DNA from: Amycolatopsis sp. NBC_01488
GTDB taxonomy: Bacteria > Actinomycetota > Actinomycetes > Mycobacteriales > Pseudonocardiaceae
Assembly: GCF_036227105.1 (NCBI RefSeq)
Contig: NZ_CP109434.1
Coordinates: 6,978,501 to 7,042,500 of the forward strand
Direction of reading: 5' to 3'
Length of the DNA: 64,000 nt
The position numbers and the translations under genes are program-made. Shown piece by piece: positions 17,465 to 25,866 of the stretch (position 1 is its first letter; every line of letters begins with the position of its first letter). The notes beneath the pieces are model-generated. The model was not told the DNA's origin and searched no databases. It worked only from the letters and a program-made list of their open reading frames with translations.

Positions 17465-18306
17465 CGCACGGCCTCCGTCCGCCGCGGACGCTTCAGCAGG
17501 CGCGTGAGCACGGCGTTGTAGTGGGTGGGGGTGACGCGGGCGAGCGCGTCGAACAGGTAGGCGTCCGGACCGACGAGGATCCGGGCCTTGCCGCGGTCGA
17601 CGCCGGTGTGGATGATCGCCGCCGCCTTGTCCGGCGACGTCATCGTCATGGCCTCGAACTGCGCGGCCATCTCCTCGCGCGAGCGGCCCAGCCCGGTGGG
17701 GTCGCGGCGGACCCGGGCGTTGCGGGCGATGTTCGTCGTGATGCCGCCCGGGTGCACGGTGATCGCGCGGACCGCGCTGCCGGCCAGCTCCTGCCGCAGC
17801 GACTCGGTGAAGCCGCGGACGGCGAACTTCGCCGCGCAGTAGGCGCTCTGGTACGGCATCCCGAGCAGGCCGAACACGCTCGAGGTGTTGACGATCGCGC
17901 CTTCGCCCTGCTCGGCGAGGATCGGCAGGAACGCCCGCGTCCCGTGCACCACGCCGCGGAAGTTGATGTCGTGCAGCCAGTCGTCGTCCTCGGGCACGGC
18001 GTCGAGCACGCTCGAGGTGACCGCGACACCGGCGTTGTTGAAGACCGCGGCCAGCGGCGCCGGGAGCCACTCACGCACCTCGTCGGCGAACCGGAGCTGG
18101 TCCGCGGCGTCGCGGACGTCGAGCACGCGCGTGAGGACACGGCCGTGCAGCGCCGCGGCAGTGGCTTTCAAGCCGTCTTCGTCGACGTCGGCGAGGGCGA
18201 CCGGCGCGCCGAGGCGGGACAACCGGGTGGCCAGTGCCCGGCCGATGCCGGACGCCGCGCCGGTGATCACCACCGGACGGCCGGTAATGCTACGGGGCCG
18301 TGACAT
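17461..18306 (-). CDS. SDR family oxidoreductase of the P450-BVMO operon (SadH-like)
   Basis: A 281-residue classical SDR with TGAASGIG, NNAG, catalytic Ser in NTSSVFG and YCAAK. A C-terminal extension of about 60 residues, as in SadH-type mycobacterial SDRs, may bind hydrophobic substrates. ATG 18306 overlaps the end of the hydrolase gene by 17 bases. It probably interconverts an alcohol and the ketone substrate of the neighbouring Baeyer-Villiger enzyme (inference). Confidence 0.83.
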   Translation of the reverse strand: MSRPRSITGRPVVITGAASGIGRALATRLSRLGAPVALADVDEDGLKATAAALHGRVLTRVLDVRDAADQLRFADEVREWLPAPLAAVFNNAGVAVTSSVLDAVPEDDDWLHDINFRGVVHGTRAFLPILAEQGEGAIVNTSSVFGLLGMPYQSAYCAAKFAVRGFTESLRQELAGSAVRAITVHPGGITTNIARNARVRRDPTGLGRSREEMAAQFEAMTMTSPDKAAAIIHTGVDRGKARILVGPDAYLFDALARVTPTHYNAVLTRLLKRPRRTEAVR

Positions 18307-19180
18307 CGCTGCTTCTCGCGTGGTCGCCGATGAGGTCGAGCAGCACCGGCCACGCGCCCGCGGGCAGGTCGTGGCCCATGCCGGGAACGGTTTCGAGGCG
18401 GGCGCCGCGGATCGCGCGGGCCGTGGCGGCGCCACCGGTGGGATGGACCATCCGGTCGCGGTCGCCGTGGATCACCAGCGTGGGCGCGGTGATCTTCTTC
18501 AGCCACGCCGTCCGGTTGCCGGACTTGAGGATCGCGCCGAGCTGACGGCCCACGCCGCCCGCCGTCGGATCGCGGTCCCAGCCCGCCCCGGCCTTCTCCC
18601 GCACCCACGCTTCGTCGAAGGGGAAGCCGTGCGAGCTGATGTGGCGGAACATCTTCACGGCGCTTTCGACGGCTTCGTCGCGGGACTTCGGCGGCTTCGC
18701 GCCCATCAGCCGCAACGTCGAGAGCGCCGGGCGGCCGATGAGCCGGGACCCGGTCGTCGACATGATCGACGTCAGGGTCCGGACGCGCGCCGGGTGCAGC
18801 GCCGCCACGGTCTGGGAGATCATGCCGCCCATGGACACGCCCGCGATGTGGGCGGTCTCGACGTCGAGGGCGTCGAGCAGGCCCACGGTGTCGGCGGCCA
18901 GGTCCTTGAGGTCGTACTGCTCCGGCGGGAAGCGGCCGGCGACCATCGCGGGCAGGCTCGACGGCCGGAAGCGCGGGTGCGTCGAGCGCCCGGCGTCGCG
19001 GTTGTCGAACCGGACGACCTCGAAGCCGCGGTCGGCGAGCTGCGCGCAGAACGCGTCCGGCCAGCTGTGCAGCTGCTGGCCCAGCCCGGCGACGAGCAGC
19101 AGCGGGTCGGCGCCGCGGTCCCCGATCCGTTCGTAGGACAGGGAAATCCCCCGGCCGGTGTCGGCGATCTCTTCGGTCAC
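18290..19180 (-). CDS. Alpha/beta-hydrolase of the P450-BVMO operon
   Basis: A 296-residue alpha/beta-hydrolase with oxyanion-region GLGQQLHSW, nucleophile Ser in GVSMGGM, acid Asp in HGDRDRMV and His in GMGHDLP. The GTG start overlaps the P450 stop (GTGA). Position between a P450 and an SDR/BVMO pair suggests it opens the ester or lactone made by the monooxygenase. Its own substrate cannot be deduced. Confidence 0.83.
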   Translation of the reverse strand: MTEEIADTGRGISLSYERIGDRGADPLLLVAGLGQQLHSWPDAFCAQLADRGFEVVRFDNRDAGRSTHPRFRPSSLPAMVAGRFPPEQYDLKDLAADTVGLLDALDVETAHIAGVSMGGMISQTVAALHPARVRTLTSIMSTTGSRLIGRPALSTLRLMGAKPPKSRDEAVESAVKMFRHISSHGFPFDEAWVREKAGAGWDRDPTAGGVGRQLGAILKSGNRTAWLKKITAPTLVIHGDRDRMVHPTGGAATARAIRGARLETVPGMGHDLPAGAWPVLLDLIGDHARSSDVTAP

Positions 19181-20469
19181 GAATCCCCTCCGGTGCTCCG
19201 GCGGCGCACGATCACGCGGCCGCCCTTGGCGGGGGCGTAGGCGACGCCCCGCGAGTGCCGGCGTTCGCCGGCTTCGGTCGTCGGCTCGAGCGTGAAGTCC
19301 CGCAGCAACGTCCGCAGCACGACGGTCAGCTCCATGGTCGCGAAGGCGGCGCCGAGGCAGCGGCGCGTGCCGCCGCCGAACGGGATCCACTGGTAGAGGT
19401 CCGGGCGCGCGCCTTCGAAGCGATGCGGATCGAAGGTGGCCGCGTGCGGGAACACCGCGTCGTCGTCGTGGATCAGGGCGATGCTGACGAGGACCGCGTA
19501 CCCCTTCGGCAGCGTCCAGCGGCCGAGCCGGAAGCCGTCCTGCTTGACCTGCCGGGCGGTGAGGTCGATGACCGGGCGGGTGCGCTGCACCTCGAGGATC
19601 GTGGCGTCGAGGAGCTTCCCGTCGTCGTTCGCGAGTTCGTCGAGCAGCGCGGGGTGACGGCGGAGGCGTTCGACCGCCCAGGCCAGCGTCGTCGCCGTCG
19701 TTTCGTGCCCGGCGGTGAGGAGGGTGAGGAGCTGGTCGGAGATCTCGTCGCGGCTGAGGCCGGACCCGTCGTCGTAGCGGGTCTGCAGCATCATCGCGAG
19801 GACGTCGTCGCCGTCGGGGCGGGCCTTGGCGATCAGGCGGTCGACGATCGCGTCGTACCGGCGGCGCATCTTTTCGAAGCGGCGCCAGGGGTTGAAACGG
19901 CCCTTCTTGGAGATCGGCGCGACGGCCAGCCGGGAGCCGAGGGTGACGAACGGCGGGAGCAGCTCGCGCAGCTCGGCGAACTCGGCCCCCTCGGCGCCGA
20001 ACACCGCGCGGAGGATGGCGTTGAGCGTGATCCGCATCATCGACGGTAGGGTCGCGAACGCTCTTCCGTCCGGCCAGCTCACCAGCTCACGGACCGTTTC
20101 CTCTTCGACGATCTTCTCGTAGGCCGCGAGGCGGCGGCCGTGGAAGGGCGGGACGAGGAGCTTGCGCTGCCTTCTGTGGTCGTCGCCGGACAACGCGAAC
20201 ATCGAGTGGGGGCCGAGCACCCGGCCCAGGTTGACCTCGAGGTTGTCGACGAGGTCCGGCCCGGAGGTGAACAGCTGCTTGATCTCGCCCGGGTCGCTGA
20301 TCACGACGGCGCGGCCGAAGATCGGGACGTTCACGGTGAAGGCGTCGCCGTAGCGCTCTTTCAGCCGCCGCATGCCCCGCAGCGGGAACGTCAATGCGTA
20401 GGCGCCTTGAACGGCGCGGGGTGCGGTCGGCCCCGGCGGCAGCGTCGCCGCGGTGGTCATGGTCGTCAT
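19177..20469 (-). CDS. Cytochrome P450
   Basis: A 430-residue bacterial P450. Visible motifs: I-helix AGHETTATT, the K-helix ExxR (EVQR), and heme loop FGGGTRRCLG with axial Cys371. The sequence resembles the CYP110/CYP132-type fatty acid and terpenoid hydroxylases more than macrolide P450s (a judgement by eye). ATG 20469 has GGGAGGG just upstream; an alternative ATG follows three codons later. It is the first gene of the leftward operon and faces a TetR gene across a short region with two palindromes. No ferredoxin gene is adjacent. Confidence 0.9.
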   Translation of the reverse strand: MTTMTTAATLPPGPTAPRAVQGAYALTFPLRGMRRLKERYGDAFTVNVPIFGRAVVISDPGEIKQLFTSGPDLVDNLEVNLGRVLGPHSMFALSGDDHRRQRKLLVPPFHGRRLAAYEKIVEEETVRELVSWPDGRAFATLPSMMRITLNAILRAVFGAEGAEFAELRELLPPFVTLGSRLAVAPISKKGRFNPWRRFEKMRRRYDAIVDRLIAKARPDGDDVLAMMLQTRYDDGSGLSRDEISDQLLTLLTAGHETTATTLAWAVERLRRHPALLDELANDDGKLLDATILEVQRTRPVIDLTARQVKQDGFRLGRWTLPKGYAVLVSIALIHDDDAVFPHAATFDPHRFEGARPDLYQWIPFGGGTRRCLGAAFATMELTVVLRTLLRDFTLEPTTEAGERRHSRGVAYAPAKGGRVIVRRRSTGGDS

Positions 20470-20486
20470 CGACCCTCCCGGAAGGT

Positions 20487-20526
20487 GGTACGCGAGCGTA
20501 CCGTCGGTATGGTACGCCGGTGTACC
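20487..20526. promoter_or_regulatory. Double palindromic operator GGTACGC..GTACC between P450 and TetR genes
   Basis: Two copies of a 16-bp palindrome, GGTACGCGAGCGTACC (20487-20502, perfect) and GGTACGCCGGTGTACC (20511-20526, one mismatched pair), have centres 24 bp apart. They sit 17 bases before the P450 start and 29 before the TetR start. Two properly phased palindromes in a divergent promoter are typical of TetR autorepression (established for the family). Assignment to this TetR is inference from position. Confidence 0.75.
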
Positions 20527-20555
20527 ATCGACGTTCAAGAGGAGGGGGTTGTAGC

Positions 20556-21143
20556 GTGACTTCCGTGGACGTCGACACCCGCCGGTTCCGGCAGCGGCTG
20601 CTGGACGGACTGGCGGCGTCGATCACCGAGAGCGGGTTCCGCGACACGACGGTCGCCGACGTCGTCCGCCGAGCCCGCACGTCCCGCCGGACGTTCTACG
20701 AACACTTCTCCAGCCGCGAAGAGTGCCTGATCGCGCTGCTGGCGGAGGCGAACCGCGCGATGATCCAGCAGATCTCCGACGCCGTCGACCCGCGCGCGCC
20801 GTGGGCCCTTCAGGTGCGCCAGGCGATCGAGGCGTGGATCGCCTGCGCGGAGTCCGAGCCGGCGATCACGCTGAGCTGGATCCGCGACGTCCCGGCACTG
20901 GGTGCCCAGGCCCGCGACCTCCAGCGCGACGCGATGGAGGGCTTCATCGCGATGACCCAGCGCCTGACGGACACGCCCGCGTTGCGCGCGGCGGGGATCA
21001 GCCCGCCGTCCCGCCAGCTGGCGATCATGCTCCTGGGCGGCTTGCGAGAGCTGATCGCGACCACGGTGGAGGACGGCGGGCGAGCCGAGGACGTGACGGA
21101 GGTGGCCGTGCGGGCGTCGATCGCGTTGCTCGGCCCGGCCTGA
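20556..21143 (+). CDS. TetR-family regulator of the P450-BVMO operon
   Basis: A 195-residue TetR regulator with the N-terminal helix-turn-helix around residues 25-55 (TVADVVRRARTSRRTFYEHF). The ligand domain, with WIRDVPALG and a terminal helix, is of the type found next to fatty acid or steroid oxidation genes. GTG 20556 follows an AGGAGG-type site. It probably represses itself and the divergent oxidative operon through the GGTAC palindromes, with a lipid-like inducer (inference). Confidence 0.85.
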   Translation: MTSVDVDTRRFRQRLLDGLAASITESGFRDTTVADVVRRARTSRRTFYEHFSSREECLIALLAEANRAMIQQISDAVDPRAPWALQVRQAIEAWIACAESEPAITLSWIRDVPALGAQARDLQRDAMEGFIAMTQRLTDTPALRAAGISPPSRQLAIMLLGGLRELIATTVEDGGRAEDVTEVAVRASIALLGPA

Positions 21144-21156
21144 GTCCGCTCGCCGG

Positions 21157-22032
21157 TCAGGCGGTCACGGCGGGCCGGAGCACTTCCCGGCACCACGTCC
21201 GGAAGCTGGTCGACGCGACCGCCGCGGTCGCCCAATCCGCGTCGTAGACGCCCTCGTCCTGGGCGGCGAGCATCGCGACCGCGTCCTCGACCATCCGGTC
21301 GCTCGCTCCGCGGGCCCGGCGCAGCGAGGCGAAGTCGGCCAAGGCGACGCGGCGGTACCCGATTGGCCGCCCGAGCTCTTCGCTCATCACCTCGGCCATG
21401 CCGTCGGGGGTGAGCCGGTCGGGACCGAACACCGGGACGTCCTCCTGCCCGGTCCAGGCGAGGTCGCTCAGCAGGCCGGCGGCGGTGGCGGCGACGTCGC
21501 GGGTCGCGATCGAGGCGAGTGGCCGGTCTCCGGCGCAGGTCAGCGAGAACACGCCCGCCTCACGGATCGCGTCGAGCTGGCCGAGCAGGTTCTCCATGTA
21601 GAAGGGCGGGGACACCGCCCGGTAGGCCGCGCCCGATTTCTCGAATTCGGCGTCCATCGCGAAGGCCGCGGAGAGGACGCCCGCCGGGCGGCCCCAGCCG
21701 TGCCCGGCACTGCTCACGCTGACGACGTGGCCGACGCCGTGACGGCGGACGGCCGCGGCGCCGGCCCGGGCGAAGCCGACGTAGTGCCCTTCGGCGCTGG
21801 GCGCGGCGGCGTTGGGCGGGACGAGCCAGAACAGCGCGTCGGCCCCGGGCAGTGCGGCGTCGAGCGCGGCCGGATCGTCGTGGGTGCCGGTCACGACGTC
21901 GATCCGCTCGCGGACGTCGTCGTCCAGGCGGCCGGCGTCCCGGGCGATGACTCGGACCTTGCGGTTGCGGGCGAGCAGCTCGCGGACGAGCCGGTTGCCG
22001 ATCTGCCCGGTCGGGGTGGTTACGACGATCAT
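21157..22032 (-). CDS. NmrA-like NAD(P)-binding protein (atypical SDR)
   Basis: A 291-residue protein with N-terminal nucleotide motif TPTGQIG and no YxxxK pair in the usual place, typical of NmrA/HSCARG atypical SDRs such as quinone reductase QorB or redox sensors. The central AFAMDAEFEKSG and FYMENLLGQ segments are family hallmarks. It is divergent from a TetR gene across an 80-base promoter region, a frequent pairing in actinobacteria. The substrate is unknown. Confidence 0.8.
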   Translation of the reverse strand: MIVVTTPTGQIGNRLVRELLARNRKVRVIARDAGRLDDDVRERIDVVTGTHDDPAALDAALPGADALFWLVPPNAAAPSAEGHYVGFARAGAAAVRRHGVGHVVSVSSAGHGWGRPAGVLSAAFAMDAEFEKSGAAYRAVSPPFYMENLLGQLDAIREAGVFSLTCAGDRPLASIATRDVAATAAGLLSDLAWTGQEDVPVFGPDRLTPDGMAEVMSEELGRPIGYRRVALADFASLRRARGASDRMVEDAVAMLAAQDEGVYDADWATAAVASTSFRTWCREVLRPAVTA

Positions 22033-22112
22033 GGAACCCTCCTAAGATGAACCTGAACTCCGGTTCCGGATATAGCGCGCATCCTCGGGCCGTCAAGTAG
22101 GCTGGGCCGACC
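22033..22112. promoter_or_regulatory. Divergent promoter/operator between NmrA-like and TetR genes
   Basis: The 80-base region contains GAACC-N8-GGTTC (about 22049-22066) and the AT-richer ATATAG nearby. The inverted repeat is a candidate operator for the TetR at 22113. Evidence is symmetry and position only. Confidence 0.45.
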
Positions 22113-22676
22113 ATGACCGCTTCTTCCCGCTCGCTGCGCGCCGACGCCCGGCGCAACCGCGATGCCATCCTCGACGCCGCCGGCGAACTGTTCGCCCGGC
22201 GAGGCGATGCCGTGCAGATGGACGAGATCGCCGACCGGGCCGGGCTGGGTGTCGGAACCCTGTACCGGCACTTCGCCGACAAGAAGGCGCTGCGCGCGGC
22301 GATCATCGGCCGCCGGTTCGAGGAGATGACCGTCCTCGCCCAAGCCGCCGAGGGGGCCGAAGACCCGTGGGTGGCGTTCGAGTCGCTGCTCCACGGCTAC
22401 CTGGAGGCCGCGGAACCCGACGCCGCTTTCCGCTTCGCGCTCCTGGGTCCCGAGGAACCGGACTGGGGCGACATCGAAAGCCAGAAGACGGCGTTCTCGG
22501 CGATCGTCGAGCGCATCGTGCGGCGCGCGATCGAGGCCGGCCGGCTCCGCGCGGACTTCCGCCCCGGAGACTTCATCCTCATCACCCGGGGGGCGATGGC
22601 CAACATGACCGGCGCCGGCCAGTGGCGCCGGTTCGTCGACCTCCAGCTCGAGGGAATCCGCGCCACCGGGCGCTGA
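22113..22676 (+). CDS. TetR-family regulator paired with the NmrA-like gene
   Basis: A 187-residue TetR protein. Its DNA-binding domain contains MDEIADRAGLGVGTLYRHF, the common actinobacterial TetR type, followed by a ligand domain with LLHGYLEAAE. It likely controls itself and the divergent NmrA-like gene. The gene ends just before a strong hairpin that separates it from the convergent PTS operon. Confidence 0.85.
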   Translation: MTASSRSLRADARRNRDAILDAAGELFARRGDAVQMDEIADRAGLGVGTLYRHFADKKALRAAIIGRRFEEMTVLAQAAEGAEDPWVAFESLLHGYLEAAEPDAAFRFALLGPEEPDWGDIESQKTAFSAIVERIVRRAIEAGRLRADFRPGDFILITRGAMANMTGAGQWRRFVDLQLEGIRATGR

Positions 22677-22680
22677 GCAC

Positions 22681-22719
22681 GCGACGAGGGCGCGGCACCC
22701 GATGCCGCGCCCTCGTCGC
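22681..22719. terminator. Strong bidirectional hairpin terminator (17-bp perfect stem, 5-nt loop)
   Basis: Arms 22681-22697 and 22703-22719 are perfectly complementary over 17 bp and enclose a 5-nt loop. The hairpin fills the gap between the TetR stop at 22676 and the ptsH stop at 22729, two convergent genes. No strong U-tract follows on either side, as is common in high-GC actinobacteria. Confidence 0.85.
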
Positions 22720-22728
22720 TTCTGCCGA

Positions 22729-23007
22729 TCAGGCGTCGAGGTCCTGGGCGATCAGCTCGGCCAGCGCGTCGACGGACTCCCGGGCCGCGTCGCCGTCGGC
22801 GGTCAGCTCCACCTCGTCCCCGTGGGCCGCGCCCAAGGTCATGAGACCCAGGACGCTGGCCGCGTCCACCGGATCACCGGCGACCCCGGACGTGATCTTG
22901 GCGATCCGGACCTTCGCGGGCTGACCGGCCGCCGTACGGGCGACCAGGCCGGCCGGGCGGGCGTGGAGCCCGACCGCGCTGGCGACTTGCGTGCGGCGTT
23001 GGTACAC
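22729..23007 (-). CDS. ptsH: Phosphocarrier protein HPr
   Basis: A 92-residue HPr with the phosphorylation site His15 in GLHARPAG and a conserved Ser-containing segment ASVLGLMTLGA near residue 50. HPr passes phosphate from EI (encoded at 26727) to the fructose EIIA. GTG 23007 has AAGGAG seven bases upstream. It lies 11 bases after fruA as last gene of the fru operon. No HPr kinase gene is in the window. Confidence 0.94.
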   Translation of the reverse strand: MYQRRTQVASAVGLHARPAGLVARTAAGQPAKVRIAKITSGVAGDPVDAASVLGLMTLGAAHGDEVELTADGDAARESVDALAELIAQDLDA

Positions 23008-23018
23008 AGTGGACTCCT

Positions 23019-24470
23019 TCAGGCGTTGACGGGCCGGCCGGAAACGGCCGCGGAGCGTTCGGTCGCGCGGAAGCGCACCTGCTTCAACAGGATCACCGAC
23101 CCGGCGGCGACGGCGGTGCCCACCACCAGTGCCAGCAGGAACAGCAGCGGGCTGCCGATCAGCGGGAGCACGAAGATCCCGCCGTGCGGGGCGCGCAGCG
23201 TCACGCCGAACGCCATCGACAGGGCGCCCGTGACCGCCGAGCCGAGCATGATCGACGGGATCACCCGGAACGGGTCCGCCGCCGCGAACGGGATCGCGCC
23301 CTCGGTGATGAACGACGCGCCGAGCAGCCACGCCGCGCGGCCGTTTTCGCGTTCGGCTTCGGTGAACAGCTTCTTCCGCACGGTGGACGCGAGCGCCAGC
23401 GCCAGCGGCGGCACCATCCCGGCCGCCATCACCGCGGCCATGATCTGCAGCGACGCCGTCGCGCCGGTGGTCAGGCCGCCGACCGCGAACGCGTACGCCG
23501 CCTTGTTGACCGGCCCGCCCATGTCGAACGCCATCATCAGGCCGAGCAGTGCGCCCAGCAGCAGCGCGCTGACGCCGCTGAGGCTGTTGAGCCAGTGCGT
23601 GAGACCCGACGTCGCGGCCGCGATCGGCTTGCCGACCACGACGTACATCAGCACACCGACCACGATGGACCCGAGCAGCGGGTAGACGACCACCGGCATG
23701 ATCCCGCGCATCGCCTTCGGGACCTGGATCTTCTTGAGCGCCAGCACGACGCCGCCGGCCAGGAGACCCGCGACGAGGCCGCCGAGGAACCCGGCGTGGA
23801 CGGTGACGGCGATCGCGCCGCCGACGAACCCGGGCGCGATCGCCGGGCGGTCGGCCATCGCGAAGGCGATGAACCCGGCCAGCACCGGCACCAGGAAGTC
23901 GAAGGCGGCGCTGCCGATCTGGAACATCAGCGCGGCCCAGCCGGCGACCGAACCCGCGTCGAAGTGCTCGGTGACCTTCGGCGCGTCGACGATCTGGTAG
24001 CCGCCCAAGGCGAAGCTCAACGCGATCAGCAACCCACCCGCGGCGACGAACGGGATGAGGTAGCTGACGCCGGTCATCAGCCACTGGCGGATCCGGGTGC
24101 CGGTCTTGTCGTTCGTACCGACCTTGCTCGTCAGTTCCGGAGCGGCCGGACCGGTGGGCACCGGTTCCCGTGCCGCGGCCTTCGCGCGTTCGAACAGCCC
24201 GGCGGCGTCGTTGATCGCGGCCTTGACCGGCGCTTCGACGATCGGCTTGCCGGCGAAGCGCTCCCGGCCCTGCACGGCCAGGTCCGCGGCGAAGATGACG
24301 GCGTCCGCGCTCGCGATGTCCTCTGTGGACAGTGGCTCGGACCCGGCCGATCCCTGCGTCTCGACGACGATCGTGTCGCCGTTGGCCTGCGCGGTCTGCT
24401 CCAGCGACTCGGCGGCCATGTACGTGTGCGCGATCCCGGTGGGACACGCGGTGATGGCGACGAACTTCAT
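23019..24470 (-). CDS. fruA: PTS fructose-specific EIIBC
   Basis: A 483-residue permease. Residues 1-100 are a fructose EIIB domain with phospho-Cys9 in ACPTGIAHTYMA; a linker of about 25 residues leads to a membrane EIIC domain with roughly nine to ten helices and the family motif GGPVNKAAYAF. It transports fructose and phosphorylates it to fructose 1-phosphate. It lies between EIIA (2-base gap) and HPr. The B-C order with separate EIIA is a usual variant of the fructose family. Confidence 0.94.
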   Translation of the reverse strand: MKFVAITACPTGIAHTYMAAESLEQTAQANGDTIVVETQGSAGSEPLSTEDIASADAVIFAADLAVQGRERFAGKPIVEAPVKAAINDAAGLFERAKAAAREPVPTGPAAPELTSKVGTNDKTGTRIRQWLMTGVSYLIPFVAAGGLLIALSFALGGYQIVDAPKVTEHFDAGSVAGWAALMFQIGSAAFDFLVPVLAGFIAFAMADRPAIAPGFVGGAIAVTVHAGFLGGLVAGLLAGGVVLALKKIQVPKAMRGIMPVVVYPLLGSIVVGVLMYVVVGKPIAAATSGLTHWLNSLSGVSALLLGALLGLMMAFDMGGPVNKAAYAFAVGGLTTGATASLQIMAAVMAAGMVPPLALALASTVRKKLFTEAERENGRAAWLLGASFITEGAIPFAAADPFRVIPSIMLGSAVTGALSMAFGVTLRAPHGGIFVLPLIGSPLLFLLALVVGTAVAAGSVILLKQVRFRATERSAAVSGRPVNA

Positions 24471-24472
24471 GG

Positions 24473-24925
24473 TCAGGACACCTCCTGGCGGATGTACTCG
24501 GCGACGGCTGCCGCGTCGGTCGCGTCGAGGAGGTGCTGCTTGAACTCCGCGCGGACGAGCCGGCGGGCGAGGGCGGCCAGGACCTTGAGGTGCTCGCTGC
24601 CGCCGCCTTCCGGTGCGGCGATGAGGAAGATCAGCTTCGCCGGGCCGTCCGGGGCGCCGAAGTCGACGCCCGCGGCGCTGCGGCCGAACGCCAGCGTCGG
24701 CGCGGTCACCGCGGCCGAGCGGCAGTGCGGGATGCCGATGCCGCCTTCGAGCCCGGTGGCCATCTGCTCTTCGCGGGCGGCGACGTCCTTGAGGAACAGG
24801 TCGAGGTCGGTCACCCGGCCGGCATCGACGAGCCGCTGCGCGAGCGCGCGGGTGGCGCCTTGCTTGTCGGCGGCGTCGAGGCCGAGGTCGACCAGGTCGG
24901 CGGTGATCAGGTCTGGGGTGGTCAT
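24473..24925 (-). CDS. PTS fructose-specific EIIA
   Basis: A 150-residue EIIA of the fructose/mannitol type with phospho-accepting His67 in GIGIPHCRS and a conserved LIFLIAAP strand. It relays phosphate from HPr to the EIIB domain. ATG 24925 overlaps the fruK stop (ATGA). Confidence 0.92.
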   Translation of the reverse strand: MTTPDLITADLVDLGLDAADKQGATRALAQRLVDAGRVTDLDLFLKDVAAREEQMATGLEGGIGIPHCRSAAVTAPTLAFGRSAAGVDFGAPDGPAKLIFLIAAPEGGGSEHLKVLAALARRLVRAEFKQHLLDATDAAAVAEYIRQEVS

Positions 24926-25866
24926 GCGGCGGCTCCGCTGAGGGTGAGGGTGGGGTCGGCGTCGAGCACGCGCACCTGGTCCGGGTGCACGTCGTGCGGG
25001 GTGGGCATGCGGCTGCCCTCCTGCGTGACCGCGGCGGTGCCGTAGGCGACCGCGGTCCGCAGGGCTCGGGGGCCGGTCCCTCCCGCGTGGAGGAACCCGG
25101 CGAGTGCGGCGTCTCCGGCGCCGACGGTGCTGCGCACGGCGACCAGCGGGCCGAGCGCGTGGCAGGTTTCGGTCTCTTCGACGAGCACGGCGCCGCGCGC
25201 GCCGAGGCTGACCAGCACGCGGCCGACGCCACCGTCGAGGAGTTCCCGGCAGAACGCGACGACGTCGCCGAGCAGCGGCAGCGGTCGCCCGGCCAGCTCG
25301 ATCAGCTCGTCGAGGTTCGGCTTGAGCAGGTCGGGCCCGCCCGCTGCCGCGGCGGCGAGCGGCGCGCCGGAGGAGTCGACGGCGACCTTCGCCCCGGCGT
25401 CGTGGGCCAGTTTCGTGAGCCGCGCGTAGAAATCGCCGGGTACGCCGGCGGGGAGGCTTCCGCAGCACACCAGCCATTCCGCGCGTGCGGCCAGCTCGAC
25501 GGCGCGGCGTTCGAGCGTCGCGAGCTCGGCGGGGGAGATCTCCGGGCCGGGCTCGTTGATCTTCGTCGTGGTCCCGTCGGCTTCGACGAGCGTGATGTTG
25601 CTGCGGGTCGTCCCGGCGATCGGCACGGCGACGACCGGGACGCCTTCGGGTGCGAGCAGGTCGGCCAGTCGCTCGCCGACCAGGCCGCCGGCGGGCAGGA
25701 GCGCGACGGTCGGGGTGCCGGCGGCGGCCAGCGCACGGGCGACGTTGACGCCCTTGCCGCCGGGGTCGAGCCGCACGGCTTCGGCCCGGTTGACTTCGCC
25801 GCGGCGCAGCTCGGCCAGCCGGGCGGTCCGGTCGAGGCTCGGATTCGGGGTCACGGTGACGATCAC
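24922..25866 (-). CDS. fruK: 1-phosphofructokinase
   Basis: A 314-residue PfkB-family kinase. Signatures: N-terminal TPNPSLDRT, the glycine-rich GGKGVNVARAL, and the C-terminal anion-hole/catalytic motif TVGAGDA. It converts fructose 1-phosphate to fructose 1,6-bisphosphate, the step after PTS uptake. The GTG start overlaps the DeoR-type gene by four bases, so regulator, kinase, EIIA, EIIBC and HPr form one leftward operon. Confidence 0.93.
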   Translation of the reverse strand: MIVTVTPNPSLDRTARLAELRRGEVNRAEAVRLDPGGKGVNVARALAAAGTPTVALLPAGGLVGERLADLLAPEGVPVVAVPIAGTTRSNITLVEADGTTTKINEPGPEISPAELATLERRAVELAARAEWLVCCGSLPAGVPGDFYARLTKLAHDAGAKVAVDSSGAPLAAAAAGGPDLLKPNLDELIELAGRPLPLLGDVVAFCRELLDGGVGRVLVSLGARGAVLVEETETCHALGPLVAVRSTVGAGDAALAGFLHAGGTGPRALRTAVAYGTAAVTQEGSRMPTPHDVHPDQVRVLDADPTLTLSGAAA

